Assembly (NCBI RefSeq): GCF_007745175.1
Contig: NZ_CP036271.1
Location: 496,001 to 560,000, forward strand
Length of the DNA: 64,000 nucleotides
Source of the DNA: Caulifigura coniformis
Lineage (GTDB): Bacteria; Planctomycetota; Planctomycetia; Planctomycetales; Planctomycetaceae
Direction of reading: 5' to 3'
Part shown: in pieces, positions 28,046 through 35,274 of the stretch
Layout: each line of letters starts with the position of its first letter
Position numbering within the stretch: position 1 is the first letter of the stretch
The notes under the pieces: generated by a model
What the model was told of the DNA's origin: nothing
The model's input: only the letters and a program-made list of their open reading frames with translations
Database searches by the model: none
Position numbers and translations under genes: made by a program

Positions 28046-28572
28046 TGCATCGGAATCTGATCCACCGGGCAGTCTCCCGCCCTGGCGCCTGGATGGCCCT
28101 GCTCTGCGTTTTCGGGGCAGGCTGCGGGGAGAGCTGGGAAGCCGACACCTATCCCGCGCACGGCGAACTGTTCATCAATGGCAAGCCGGCTGCCGGCGCC
28201 TTCGTGACGCTGATCCCTGCTGGCGAAAAGGTCGACATCCGCGAATCGAAGCCCTGGGGCTTCGTGCAGGACGACGGCAGCTACTCCATCCGAACGTACG
28301 AAGCCGGAGATGGCGCTCCGGCCGGTGAGTACAAGCTGACCATCGTCTGGCGTTTCGATCCCAGGGGGCAGGCTGAGACGGATCGCCTGGGGTTCGTCTA
28401 CTCCAGGCCCGAGAAATCGCAGTGGGCGGTGACCATCGAGCCGGGCGAGAACGAGTTGCCCAGGATCGAGCTGGACAACGTCAAGATACTTGAAGAGCCC
28501 AGGCGAAAGAAGGCGGCGTCTCCCTCGCCGTTTGACGCCACAGAGGAGCGTGGCAGCGGCGCCGCCCGATAG
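28045..28572 (+). CDS. Carboxypeptidase-regulatory-like lipoprotein, 175 aa
   Basis: Signal peptide MHRNLIHRAVSRPGAWMALL... ends with VFGAGCG (lipobox). One transthyretin-like beta domain: AHGELFINGKPAAGAFVTLIP, then GSYSIRTYEAGDGAPAGEYKL. The tail is basic and low-complexity (EEPRRKKAASPSPFD). TAATG overlap with the DUF1559 gene upstream implies joint expression. Related in design, not closely in sequence, to the proteins at 5199 and 38618. Confidence 0.82.
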
Positions 28573-28650
28573 GGCCGCAGCCGAGTTCGAAGGATCGCCC
28601 GGCAATCGTTCGTCCTGATTTTCAGCGGCACTCATCCAGGTCCTGGTCGC

Positions 28651-30309
28651 ATGTCTGAGCGGAACTCCACGTTGCTTGAAGAAACGACCACCGTCTCCAC
28701 GCTGGCCGTTGAAGACTCTGATCCGGACCTCGCCACGGTCACGCAACCACAGGTGATCGCCAGGGTTGACGCGCCAGCCCCCGCGCCGACCAAAAAACCG
28801 GAAGGCGGAACTCTGTTCCGCGTGGTCTGGCGCTGGCATTTTTATGCCGGAGTGTTCGTCGCCCCCTGGCTGCTCACCCTCGCGATCACCGGCGGACTCT
28901 ACATCTTCAAGTCGGAAGTCGAGTTCCTCTGCCGCTCTCATCTGCTTCAGGTCAGTCCCGGCGGACAATCGCGAACCTCCTACGCGTCGCAGCTCGACGC
29001 CGTGAAAGCCGCATTCCCCGAGCATCGCGTCACCAGCGCGACGATTCGGCCAGGCGACACGCACTCGACCCAGTTCGCCCTGCGGAAGATCGAGCCCCCG
29101 ACGCAGGGCGATCCCGCCCAGGCGCGACGCGATTTCTTCCGTAACAACATCACGGCGTATGTGAACCCGTACAACAACGAAGTGCTTGGCACGCTCGGTC
29201 GTGAGAACGATTCTCTCGGCCCGTTCTTTCGCACGGTGCTGTCCATCCACCGCAATCTCTTTGTCGGCACCACCGGACGGGTGATCACGGAACTGGCCAC
29301 AAGCTGGACGATCATCCTCATCGTGACCGGCATGTATCTGTGGTGGCCCAAAAACTGGACGAAGTCGGCCGGCGTGTGGTGGCCGCGGACGAAGAAGCGC
29401 TACACGCTCCTCCGCGATCTGCACGCGATCTTCGGCATGTATCTGACGCCGATCGCGCTCACGATCGCCGTGACGGGCATGTTCTACTCCTTCGCCGTCG
29501 GCAAAGTGATTCACGACGCCGCGCATTATGTGATGGAAGATCCCGAAGAACCGTCGCCGGCCGAACGCAGCACGCGCGGCAGCGAACAGAACCGCAGCGC
29601 CGCCTCCGCCAGCCAGGCGGTCGCCCGGCGCGGCGAAGGATCCCCCCGCGCCGAAGGAGCACGCAGCGCCGAGCAGGGCCGTGCAGCGGGAGAAAGAGGC
29701 CGTGGCGGATTCAACGGCCCGCCGCGCGAAGCCGAACTGCCGATCAAGCTCTCGCTGGATGAGATGGTCGACATTGGCCGGCGCGAGTACCCGGACCGGA
29801 TCATCACCGCCAACCTGGGCGGCGGATTCCGGCGCGGTGGCGGTGACCGCAATCCGAAGGCCATCGATATCGGCGCCGGGAATGACTTCAACGCGACCTA
29901 CGGCCAGATGGTGAACACCACTCTCTCCGTGGACCGGGACAACGGCACGATTCTCAAGAAGCAGCACCTCTCCGAAGGAGGCCACTTCTGGCACGGGTGG
30001 ACCTATCCGCTGCACGTGGGCAGCATCTACGGCGTCTCCACCAAGATCGTGTGGATGATCGCCTGCGTGATGCTGGCCGCGATGCCGATCACCGGGCTGT
30101 GGATGTGGTGGGAACGCCGTCCGAAGGGGAAATCGGGACTGCCGCGCCGGCAGGCTGTCCGTTTGCCGAAATGGCTGATCGGTCTGATGGCGGGATTCTG
30201 CGTCCTGCTGCCGATTGCCGGCGCCAGCGTGCTGCTGGTGATGCTGGGCGAGGGACTCGTGCGGCTCTACCGCCGCCTGCGCCGCCCACCCGCATCCGCC
30301 GGCCTGTAA
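28651..30309 (+). CDS. PepSY-associated membrane protein (PiuB-like), 552 aa
   Basis: Four-helix inner-membrane protein of the PepSY_TM family, linked in other bacteria to iron-siderophore uptake or reduction. Membrane segments: WHFYAGVFVAPWLLTLAITG (about 66), TSWTIILIVTGMYLWWP, GMYLTPIALTIAVTGMFYSF and the C-terminal IVWMIACVMLAAMPITGLWM. Conserved His residues accompany the helices (RDLHAIFGMYL; FWHGWTYPLHVG). A ~65-residue Arg/Ser/Glu/Ala-rich low-complexity linker (about 295-365) interrupts the second periplasmic loop. It follows the DUF1559/lipoprotein pair after 78 bases; a TonB receptor gene is not in sight. Confidence 0.83.
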   Translation: MSERNSTLLEETTTVSTLAVEDSDPDLATVTQPQVIARVDAPAPAPTKKPEGGTLFRVVWRWHFYAGVFVAPWLLTLAITGGLYIFKSEVEFLCRSHLLQVSPGGQSRTSYASQLDAVKAAFPEHRVTSATIRPGDTHSTQFALRKIEPPTQGDPAQARRDFFRNNITAYVNPYNNEVLGTLGRENDSLGPFFRTVLSIHRNLFVGTTGRVITELATSWTIILIVTGMYLWWPKNWTKSAGVWWPRTKKRYTLLRDLHAIFGMYLTPIALTIAVTGMFYSFAVGKVIHDAAHYVMEDPEEPSPAERSTRGSEQNRSAASASQAVARRGEGSPRAEGARSAEQGRAAGERGRGGFNGPPREAELPIKLSLDEMVDIGRREYPDRIITANLGGGFRRGGGDRNPKAIDIGAGNDFNATYGQMVNTTLSVDRDNGTILKKQHLSEGGHFWHGWTYPLHVGSIYGVSTKIVWMIACVMLAAMPITGLWMWWERRPKGKSGLPRRQAVRLPKWLIGLMAGFCVLLPIAGASVLLVMLGEGLVRLYRRLRRPPASAGL

Positions 30310-30318
30310 CCGCCAGCA

Positions 30319-30693
30319 TCAGAAAACGCCCCTCAACACCGCCCGACCAACACGGCCCGTGACGATCGACGACGACCTGCAGGCGGTGGGGTCCGCTGAG
30401 ACGGGCGGCGGGAGCGGCGCGGTTGGGCTCTTCAGTGGGGGAGACACATGGGCAGCGGCTGATTCTTCCGGAGCATCGGCGGGAGCCGGACCGGGAGGCG
30501 CGGGAGTTTCACTGGGGCAGGGTGTTTCGGGAGTGAAGATCAACTGGTATGGGCATGAGTCGATGCCTGGGCGACATTCGACCGGGATTTCGCCGAAAAC
30601 GGCTCCAATCCCGGCCACCCCGCCGCGATTCTCGGCTCGCTGCCCGCATCCACGCGGCCTCTTGCGGCTGTTGCCGCACCAGTTGCAGAGCAA
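30319..30693 (-). CDS. Possible Cys/Pro-rich protein, weakly supported
   Basis: The minus strand reads LLCNWCGNSRKRPRGCGQRA, then VFGEIPVECRPGIDSCPYQL and a Pro/Ala-rich tail. Third codon positions are mostly G or C, unlike a random frame, and the frame extends upstream as far as FWIRHFWCELIGFHTGYHW before a TAG, with no ATG. It may be a gene that lost its start or uses TTG (30693). It occupies most of the 540-base gap between 30310 and 30850, in which I see nothing else. Confidence 0.3.
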   Translation of the reverse strand: MLCNWCGNSRKRPRGCGQRAENRGGVAGIGAVFGEIPVECRPGIDSCPYQLIFTPETPCPSETPAPPGPAPADAPEESAAAHVSPPLKSPTAPLPPPVSADPTACRSSSIVTGRVGRAVLRGVF

Positions 30694-30850
30694 CCAGTGG
30701 TACCCGGTGTGAAAGCCGATGAGCTCGCACCAAAAGTGACGTATCCAGAACTAGCTTAGAGTTGTCAGACTGGACGTCAGCGAGAGATCAACCGAGCATC
30801 GTTGCTGGCTCAGCAGTGAACGATACGTAACGGTCGCAAGGAGTTGCGGA

Positions 30851-31054
30851 ATGAGTCGGCTGTACAAGATCACAGATGAAGATCTCGCTGAACTTGAGAA
30901 GACCCTTCCCAAGCTCAGCGAGTCACTCATGATCCACCTGACGCCCAGCCTGCGGACAAGCCTGCGCCGCTGCAAGAACATTCTGTCCGACGTTCGGTGG
31001 CACTACGGGCCCGCCGAGCAAGTTCAGAGCATTCCTGCCGATGAAGATGGCTAG
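30851..31054 (+). CDS. Small protein of unknown function, 67 aa
   Basis: MSRLYKITDEDLAELEKTLP opens an amphipathic, probably all-helical protein with an acidic end. AAGGAG (30838-30843) seven bases before the ATG strongly supports translation. It stands at the left end of a lower-G+C stretch that includes the toxin-antitoxin-chaperone genes. Its TAG stop overlaps the stop of the convergent DUF1508 gene (CTAG, 31051-31054). Function unknown. Confidence 0.65.
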   Translation: MSRLYKITDEDLAELEKTLPKLSESLMIHLTPSLRTSLRRCKNILSDVRWHYGPAEQVQSIPADEDG

Positions 31055-31221
31055 AGCCTGCGCACGGGAGCGTTTCCGCTCCGCTGCACGAGCGAGATGC
31101 CAGCGAGGCAATCGTTCTCGTTCGTGTAGCCCTCGGCGCCATCGGCGATGATTCGCCCGTTGCTCGCTTTGAGGTGCCAGTACCAGTTGCCGTTCTTCGC
31201 GAGCCAGTAGTAATAAACCAT
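31051..31221 (-). CDS. DUF1508 (YegP-like) protein, 56 aa
   Basis: Single DUF1508 unit: FWYWHLKASNG-type motif (NGNWYWHLKASNGRIIADGAEGYTN split across the strand pair) followed by NENDCLAGISLVQR. The family forms small beta-beta-alpha-type domains of unknown role, often in two copies per protein; this has one. The ATG at 31221 is preceded by AAAAGGAAC on its own strand. Convergent with the gene at 30851 and sharing the CTAG stop. Confidence 0.75.
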   Translation of the reverse strand: MVYYYWLAKNGNWYWHLKASNGRIIADGAEGYTNENDCLAGISLVQRSGNAPVRRL

Positions 31222-31632
31222 CTCACGTGTTCCTTTTGTTAATCGGGCACCCCGCATTGACGCAGGGCCCGCTTGTGACAATGATGAATAAACGCACGCG
31301 GGCGCAGACTGAGGCCCACGCGCATCAGCCGTAACAGGTTGGGATCGACAGGAGGGTCTGCGACACTCAATCTCCTGTTGATGTGCGATTGTCCGAGGTA
31401 CGGCTGATCGGGTGTGTTTGGCGACCCCCGATCGGCCATCTTGGTCAACGGCCGCTCGGTCGGCCGCGGGTTATAAAACGGTTGGGCGTCACGCCTCTCT
31501 CCTTTCTTTTCGGGCAAGTCATGGTTCGGGTCATGACACTGCTAGCGATTCGGCCGGCCGTGCGGCCGAAGACGCCAGTTCGCGAGGAAATCACCAGATG
31601 TTCGGTGAGAATCTCGCTTGTCGCCCTGGCAC
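31222..31632. other. Gap before the toxin-antitoxin-chaperone operon, no gene seen
   Basis: About 410 bases of mixed composition. Open frames are present on both strands but none has a ribosome binding site, family likeness or consistent codon use. Confidence 0.4.
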
Positions 31633-31652
31633 AGTTTAGCTATAACTAAACT
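31633..31652 (+). promoter_or_regulatory. Palindromic operator overlapping the -10 of the HigBA-SecB-like operon
   Basis: AGTTTAG (31633-31639) and CTAAACT (31646-31652) are perfect 7-base inverted arms around CTATAA; the spacer supplies a good -10 (TATAAC, 31641-31646). It lies 14-33 bases before the toxin ATG, as expected for autoregulation by a Xre-type antitoxin. Confidence 0.65.
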
Positions 31653-31665
31653 CGGACGCAAGGGC

Positions 31666-32022
31666 ATGCCGATCGAAATTGTGGCCAAGGGCCCAGTCCG
31701 AACCATTGCATTCGCCGAGTGTCGGTCCGGAAAGCCTGCGAAGGACTTCCTTGAAGGCTTGGATCCCGCTCAGGAACGCAAGTTGCGTGCACTGTTCAAG
31801 ATCACAGCCAATCACGGCGAAAGTGGAAATGAGCAGAAGTTCAAGAAAGAGCGAGGAAAGATATGGGCGTTCAAACGCGATCAAATGCGGGTCGCATGTT
31901 TCCGCCAGGGGAATACCTTTTTCCTGACGCACGGCTTTCTTAAGAAGGAAGACCGCTGGCCGACTGCCGAACTGGACCGAGCAGACCGGATCATGCAGGA
32001 ACACCTTGCATCGCAGCACTAA
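31666..32022 (+). CDS. HigB-like toxin (RelE/ParE superfamily, Gp49 type), 118 aa
   Basis: Predicted ribosome-dependent mRNA interferase. RIAF-type strands, then the basic core GESGNEQKFKKERGKIWAFKRDQMRVACFRQGNTFFLTHGFLKK split over the sheet, with KF/K, WAFKRDQMRV and FLTHGFLKK matching phage Gp49-like HigB proteins. The ATG at 31666 is just after the palindromic operator; the longer frame from 31618 would run through it. The antitoxin begins 17 bases after the stop. Toxin-first order is typical of HigBA. Confidence 0.8.
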   Translation: MPIEIVAKGPVRTIAFAECRSGKPAKDFLEGLDPAQERKLRALFKITANHGESGNEQKFKKERGKIWAFKRDQMRVACFRQGNTFFLTHGFLKKEDRWPTAELDRADRIMQEHLASQH

Positions 32023-32039
32023 TTCTGGAGATCCGACCT

Positions 32040-32483
32040 ATGGACGCTACCTGGGTTGAGAAACGAACTGAAGAGAACAACGACCTCGTCGAGTTTCAGC
32101 GTGAGTACACGGTTCTGGAAGCGACTGAGTTGATCTGCAAGCTCATGGCGGAGAAAAACGTTAAGCGTTCGGAGCTTGCTTCACTCTTGGGCAAGTCGAA
32201 AGGCTACATCAGTCAGCTTCTCGATGGTGAGACCAACATGACGTTGGCTACGCTCTCCGATGTATTCACTGCTCTGGGAGCATGCCTGCGTTTCGGTTAT
32301 GTGCCGCTGACTGCGGAGACCGAGCATTCTGTGGAAAATGAGCCCCCTCGTGCAGTTAGCTGGGTGGGAGGCGAGTGCGCTTGGAGAGGTGCGGAAGTTC
32401 AGATCCTTGGATCTGGAGTGCAGCTGACCTCGCCAGCTTTGTGGGAAGCCATCTTCGCACCTCTAAACTATTCAGCGGCATGA
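32040..32483 (+). CDS. HigA-like Xre antitoxin with C-terminal extension, 147 aa
   Basis: Helix-turn-helix repressor and toxin-neutralising partner. The HTH is at about 43-64 (RSELASLLGKSKGYISQLLD), followed by NMTLATLSDVFTALGACLRF. Beyond residue ~95 is a ~50-residue tail with Trp-containing hydrophobic patches (RAVSWVGGECAWRG; SPALWEAIFAPLNY). Simple HigA lacks it. In toxin-antitoxin-chaperone systems such a tail is the chaperone-addiction (ChAD) segment that makes the antitoxin depend on its SecB-like partner. Its stop overlaps the chaperone start (ATGA). Confidence 0.85.
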   Translation: MDATWVEKRTEENNDLVEFQREYTVLEATELICKLMAEKNVKRSELASLLGKSKGYISQLLDGETNMTLATLSDVFTALGACLRFGYVPLTAETEHSVENEPPRAVSWVGGECAWRGAEVQILGSGVQLTSPALWEAIFAPLNYSAA

Positions 32484-33046
32484 CCACAGAAAAACAAACG
32501 CCTCCTCCATCGAAGGTGGAGTTGGCCTACGTCGTCTCCCAGCGCGTTCAGATCGAATGGGTAAAGCTTCTGTCGTTCTCCGCGAACCAGAAGGCAGGCC
32601 TTCTGGAGGGGCCACCGCCAACCCTGTCTCTACGATCTACGACTTCGCAACAGCTCGACGGGAAGAATAAGCAAGTTAGGGTTGCGGCGAGGTTCGAGTG
32701 TATCGGCACTACCGACTCACAAAAATCGGTGCCGCTTCTTCACATCGAGGCAATTTACGAACTCGTCTACTCGATTCCGTCCACTGAAGGTATTGAAGAT
32801 CGCAACATCGTTGCCTTCGGAGAGCTAAATGGCCTCTACAACGGCTGGCCGTATTGGCGAGAGTTAGTTCAATCGACTCTCGGTCGGATGGGGCTTCCTC
32901 CGTTTACCTTGCCGGTCTACCGACCTGCGAATGACGAGCAGGCACGCCCAGCACTGCCGAGCGACTCGCGCTCGGGGGTGACGAGGTTAGAGGAGAAGGG
33001 AGCGGGCCGGCAGAAGCCGGCCAAAGTCAAACAAAAGAAGTCATAA
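32480..33046 (+). CDS. SecB-like chaperone of a toxin-antitoxin-chaperone module, 188 aa
   Basis: Predicted solitary SecB-like chaperone. The C-terminal part NGWPYWRELVQSTLGRMGLP then PFTLPVYRP (about 121-149) matches the SecB signature (FPYxRExI...GFPPLxLxPV). The middle (HIEAIYELVYSIP...) fits the SecB beta sheet. The start region SQRVQIEWVKLLSFSANQ resembles SecB strand 1. A ~40-residue Lys/Arg-rich tail follows. It is the third gene after toxin and antitoxin and is translationally coupled. I infer that it folds and protects the antitoxin; it is unlikely to be the general export SecB. Confidence 0.75.
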   Translation: MTTEKQTPPPSKVELAYVVSQRVQIEWVKLLSFSANQKAGLLEGPPPTLSLRSTTSQQLDGKNKQVRVAARFECIGTTDSQKSVPLLHIEAIYELVYSIPSTEGIEDRNIVAFGELNGLYNGWPYWRELVQSTLGRMGLPPFTLPVYRPANDEQARPALPSDSRSGVTRLEEKGAGRQKPAKVKQKKS

Positions 33047-33049
33047 GAA

Positions 33050-33075
33050 CGCCGGCCACAAGCCGGCGATTTTTT
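33050..33075 (+). terminator. Rho-independent terminator after the chaperone gene
   Basis: Stem CGCCGGC / GCCGGCG with loop CACAA, then ATTTTTT. It starts three bases after the stop codon and closes the three-gene operon. Confidence 0.88.
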
Positions 33076-33137
33076 GTGAAGTGCTGTAGGGTGCGTCGCG
33101 ACGCACCTCTCTCTCCAGCCATCACCGCCCCCGGGCT

Positions 33138-33190
33138 GGGTGGCACGCCCTGAACGATGTCAGGAGTGAAGGGCGTGGCGAACGTTGCCG
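33138..33190. repeat. GGTGGCACGCCC palindromic repeat
   Basis: GGGTGGCACGCCCTGA and GGGCGTGGCGAACGTTGCCG flank a short variable spacer. A shorter version with the same two parts lies in frame inside leuS at 58848-58888. Nearby 33213-33303 is a REP-like module (GTGTCGCCCCTTCGGGGCT, GGGGGCTGACGCCCCCGGCT). Confidence 0.7.
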
Positions 33191-33380
33191 AGCGTTCCTG
33201 CTGACCAGCTCGGTGTCGCCCCTTCGGGGCTCGTCTCGTCTCAACAATGCCCAACCGGGGGCTGACGCCCCCGGCTGGAGAGGAGCGCCCTTTCGGGGCT
33301 CTCGAAGTGGCGCGCAAGATTGGCAGGGCGAGTGTGCCACACTGATGCCAAGACAACGGTGCGATCATGCGCCGCGGGCC

Positions 33381-33452
33381 GGGTGGCATTGCCTGAACCA
33401 GTCGGCCCCCAAAAACGGGTGCCATGCTCACGTCGCGTCAGCAGCGTGAGCA
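33381..33452. repeat. GGTGGCATTGCC repeat, copy 1
   Basis: GGGTGGCATTGCCTGAA, a variable middle, GGGTGCCATGCTCACG and the complement CGTGAGCA. The same order recurs at 39979-40044; an isolated GCTGGCATTGCCTGAACC is at 33831. Confidence 0.75.
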
Positions 33453-33640
33453 AGTAGGTTCGACCCGGCCGCTCATCGGTCCTCCGCGTGAACACTCCCG
33501 GTCCGCCCCCACAGCGCGCAACCGCCCGCGTCATGGTGATGCGTCTGTTCCTTGGCGATTCATCCCGCGTCCCGCGACCCACGGGGACAATCCGCAGGCG
33601 TGCGGCCTCTCAAAACCAACCGCCGGTGACCACGAAAACT

Positions 33641-33757
33641 TCGTCACAGGTGTCACAGGTTTCCCCGCGAGCCGCAACCTCAATCACGGCAGCCCCTTCC
33701 ACCCGGGACGGCCGTGTCACACGTCCCGTCACAGGTGTCACACGTGTCACAGGTCCC
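33641..33757. repeat. Cluster of GTCACAGGTG-type decamers, locus 1
   Basis: GTCACAGG, TGTCACAGG, GTGTCACACG, GTCACAGGTG and similar units recur at short, irregular spacing. The same units, again introduced by AAAACT(T)CGTCACA, form a cluster at 50536-50629. The 829-base gap 33047-33875 holds only such repeats and no gene that I can support. Confidence 0.7.
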
Positions 33758-33875
33758 GGTCGACGCGAAATCACCCCCACGGGGAGCCCCGGCAGAGCGT
33801 TGCCGAGCCCAGGGTCTCGGCCGTCGGACGGCTGGCATTGCCTGAACCAGTCAGCCACCCGACCCAGTGAGTTCT

Positions 33876-35222
33876 CTACTTGCCCCGTTGCTTCTTGAGC
33901 TGCTGCTCCGTGAACTCGGCCGTGGCGGCGTTGAAGTCGGGGTTGGGCGTCGGCATCTGGGCGCCGATCGATTTCCGCCAGCGATCGAGTTCGGCGAGGA
34001 GTTCCGCCTTCTTCTCGGGCTGTGTGGCCGACAGGTCGCGTTGTTCGTAGGGATCTTCATCGAGTTTGAAGAGAGCCGTCGATCCGTCCTCGTACCACTC
34101 GATCAGTTTCCAGTCGCCTTTGAGGATCGCGCCGCAGGGCGTGCTGCGGTGGTAATGCGGGTAGTGCCAGCAGAGGGTGTCGCGGGGCGGGGTGGATTTG
34201 CCGGTCAGAACGTCGCTGATGTCCAGGCCATCGACATCGTCGGGGACCTGAGCGCCGGCGAGGGCCGCGAAGGTGGGGAGGAAATCGATGCTGCAGACGA
34301 CCTGATCGCTGATCTTTCCGGCCGGGACGTGGCCGGGCCAGCGGGCGATGAGCGGCACGCGGACTCCGCCTTCGTAAAGCGTTCCCTTTCCGTCCCGGAG
34401 AGGGGCGTTGTTGGTGAAGTTCAGTTCGCCGCCGTTGTCGGAGCTGAAGAGGACGAGCGTGTTGCCGGCGAGGCCGCGTTCCTCCAGAGCCGCGAGGAGC
34501 TGGCCGATGCTGGTATCGAGGGCCTCGATCATCGCCGCGTATCCGGCGTTGGACTGACGGGGGCTGCGACGATCGACGGTGGCCTGGTACTCATCCTTGA
34601 GGCTGTCTTCGAAGCGAACCGGGCCGTGCGGCGAATAGTGGGAGACGGTGAGAAAGAAGGGGCGTTCCTTGTTCTCATCGAGGAATGCGATCGCTTCGCG
34701 ATTCAAGGTGAAGACGCCCTTGGGATCCTGCTGGTCCTTCTTGCGGTTCTGTTCCCAGTCTTCCTTTCCGGCGTCGAACCCGTGGGCCTGCGCGCCTTCG
34801 CCGAGGTGCCATTTGCCGAACCAGGCGGTGGCGTAACCCTGCGGCTTGAGGACTTCGGCAATGGTGATCTCGGCCTCGGGCAGGCGGGTGGTCCAATCGG
34901 GGATGCGGAGCTTCGCGTGCGGCTTGACGTGGCCGGTGAGCCAGTCGGTGAGTCGAACGCGGGCGGGGAACTTGCCCGTCATGATGCTGGCACGGGTGGG
35001 CGAGCAGACCGGGGCGGCGGTGTAGGCGTGGGTGAAACGCGTGCCCTGCTCGGCCAGCCGGTCGAGGTGGGGCGTGCGGTAGAGGTCGGAGCCGTAGCAA
35101 CTGAGGTCCCGATGACCGAGGTCATCGGTGAGGATCAGGAGGATGTTGGGCTTGTCGGCGGCGATCGACGCGGCGCTGAGCACCAGGAGAAGCAGGCCGC
35201 AGAGGGAGTTTTTCAGGAGCAT
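33876..35222 (-). CDS. Secreted sulfatase, 448 aa
   Basis: Type I sulfatase hydrolysing a sulfate ester, probably on a polysaccharide. Signal peptide MLLKNSLCGLLLLVLSAASIAA. Metal ligands LTDD (about 32-34), formylglycine motif CSPTR with Cys73 (VCSPTRASIMTGKFP), FGKWHLG, and the late SSDNGG segment (residues HYSPHGPVR and LFSSDNGGE) are complete. The ATG at 35222 gives the signal peptide; the longer frame is a shadow of the gene upstream. It follows the FecR gene on the same strand after 52 bases and the two may be one transcript. Substrate unknown. Confidence 0.93.
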   Translation of the reverse strand: MLLKNSLCGLLLLVLSAASIAADKPNILLILTDDLGHRDLSCYGSDLYRTPHLDRLAEQGTRFTHAYTAAPVCSPTRASIMTGKFPARVRLTDWLTGHVKPHAKLRIPDWTTRLPEAEITIAEVLKPQGYATAWFGKWHLGEGAQAHGFDAGKEDWEQNRKKDQQDPKGVFTLNREAIAFLDENKERPFFLTVSHYSPHGPVRFEDSLKDEYQATVDRRSPRQSNAGYAAMIEALDTSIGQLLAALEERGLAGNTLVLFSSDNGGELNFTNNAPLRDGKGTLYEGGVRVPLIARWPGHVPAGKISDQVVCSIDFLPTFAALAGAQVPDDVDGLDISDVLTGKSTPPRDTLCWHYPHYHRSTPCGAILKGDWKLIEWYEDGSTALFKLDEDPYEQRDLSATQPEKKAELLAELDRWRKSIGAQMPTPNPDFNAATAEFTEQQLKKQRGK

Positions 35223-35274
35223 GAAGATCAGACCCGGGGTGAAAAGTCCATCAGTTTTGACAAGCGGTCGAGGA

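Noticed and set aside
30739-30850. Transfer RNA or other stable RNA upstream of the small gene at 30851
   Set aside because: No cloverleaf, T-loop GGTTCGA-type signature or CCA end could be found here or elsewhere in the window by reading.
31383-31649. 88-codon frame before the toxin gene
   Set aside because: No ribosome binding site or likeness, and it overlaps the toxin operator.
33641-33757. Possible CRISPR or replication-origin iterons
   Set aside because: Units are 8-10 bases, overlapping and of mixed orientation. No dnaA, dnaN or parAB lies nearby and no A+T-rich unwinding region is visible.
33424-33898. Overlapping plus-strand frames in the repeat region before the sulfatase gene
   Set aside because: They consist of repeat DNA (Arg/Pro/His/Thr-rich) and show no conserved features.
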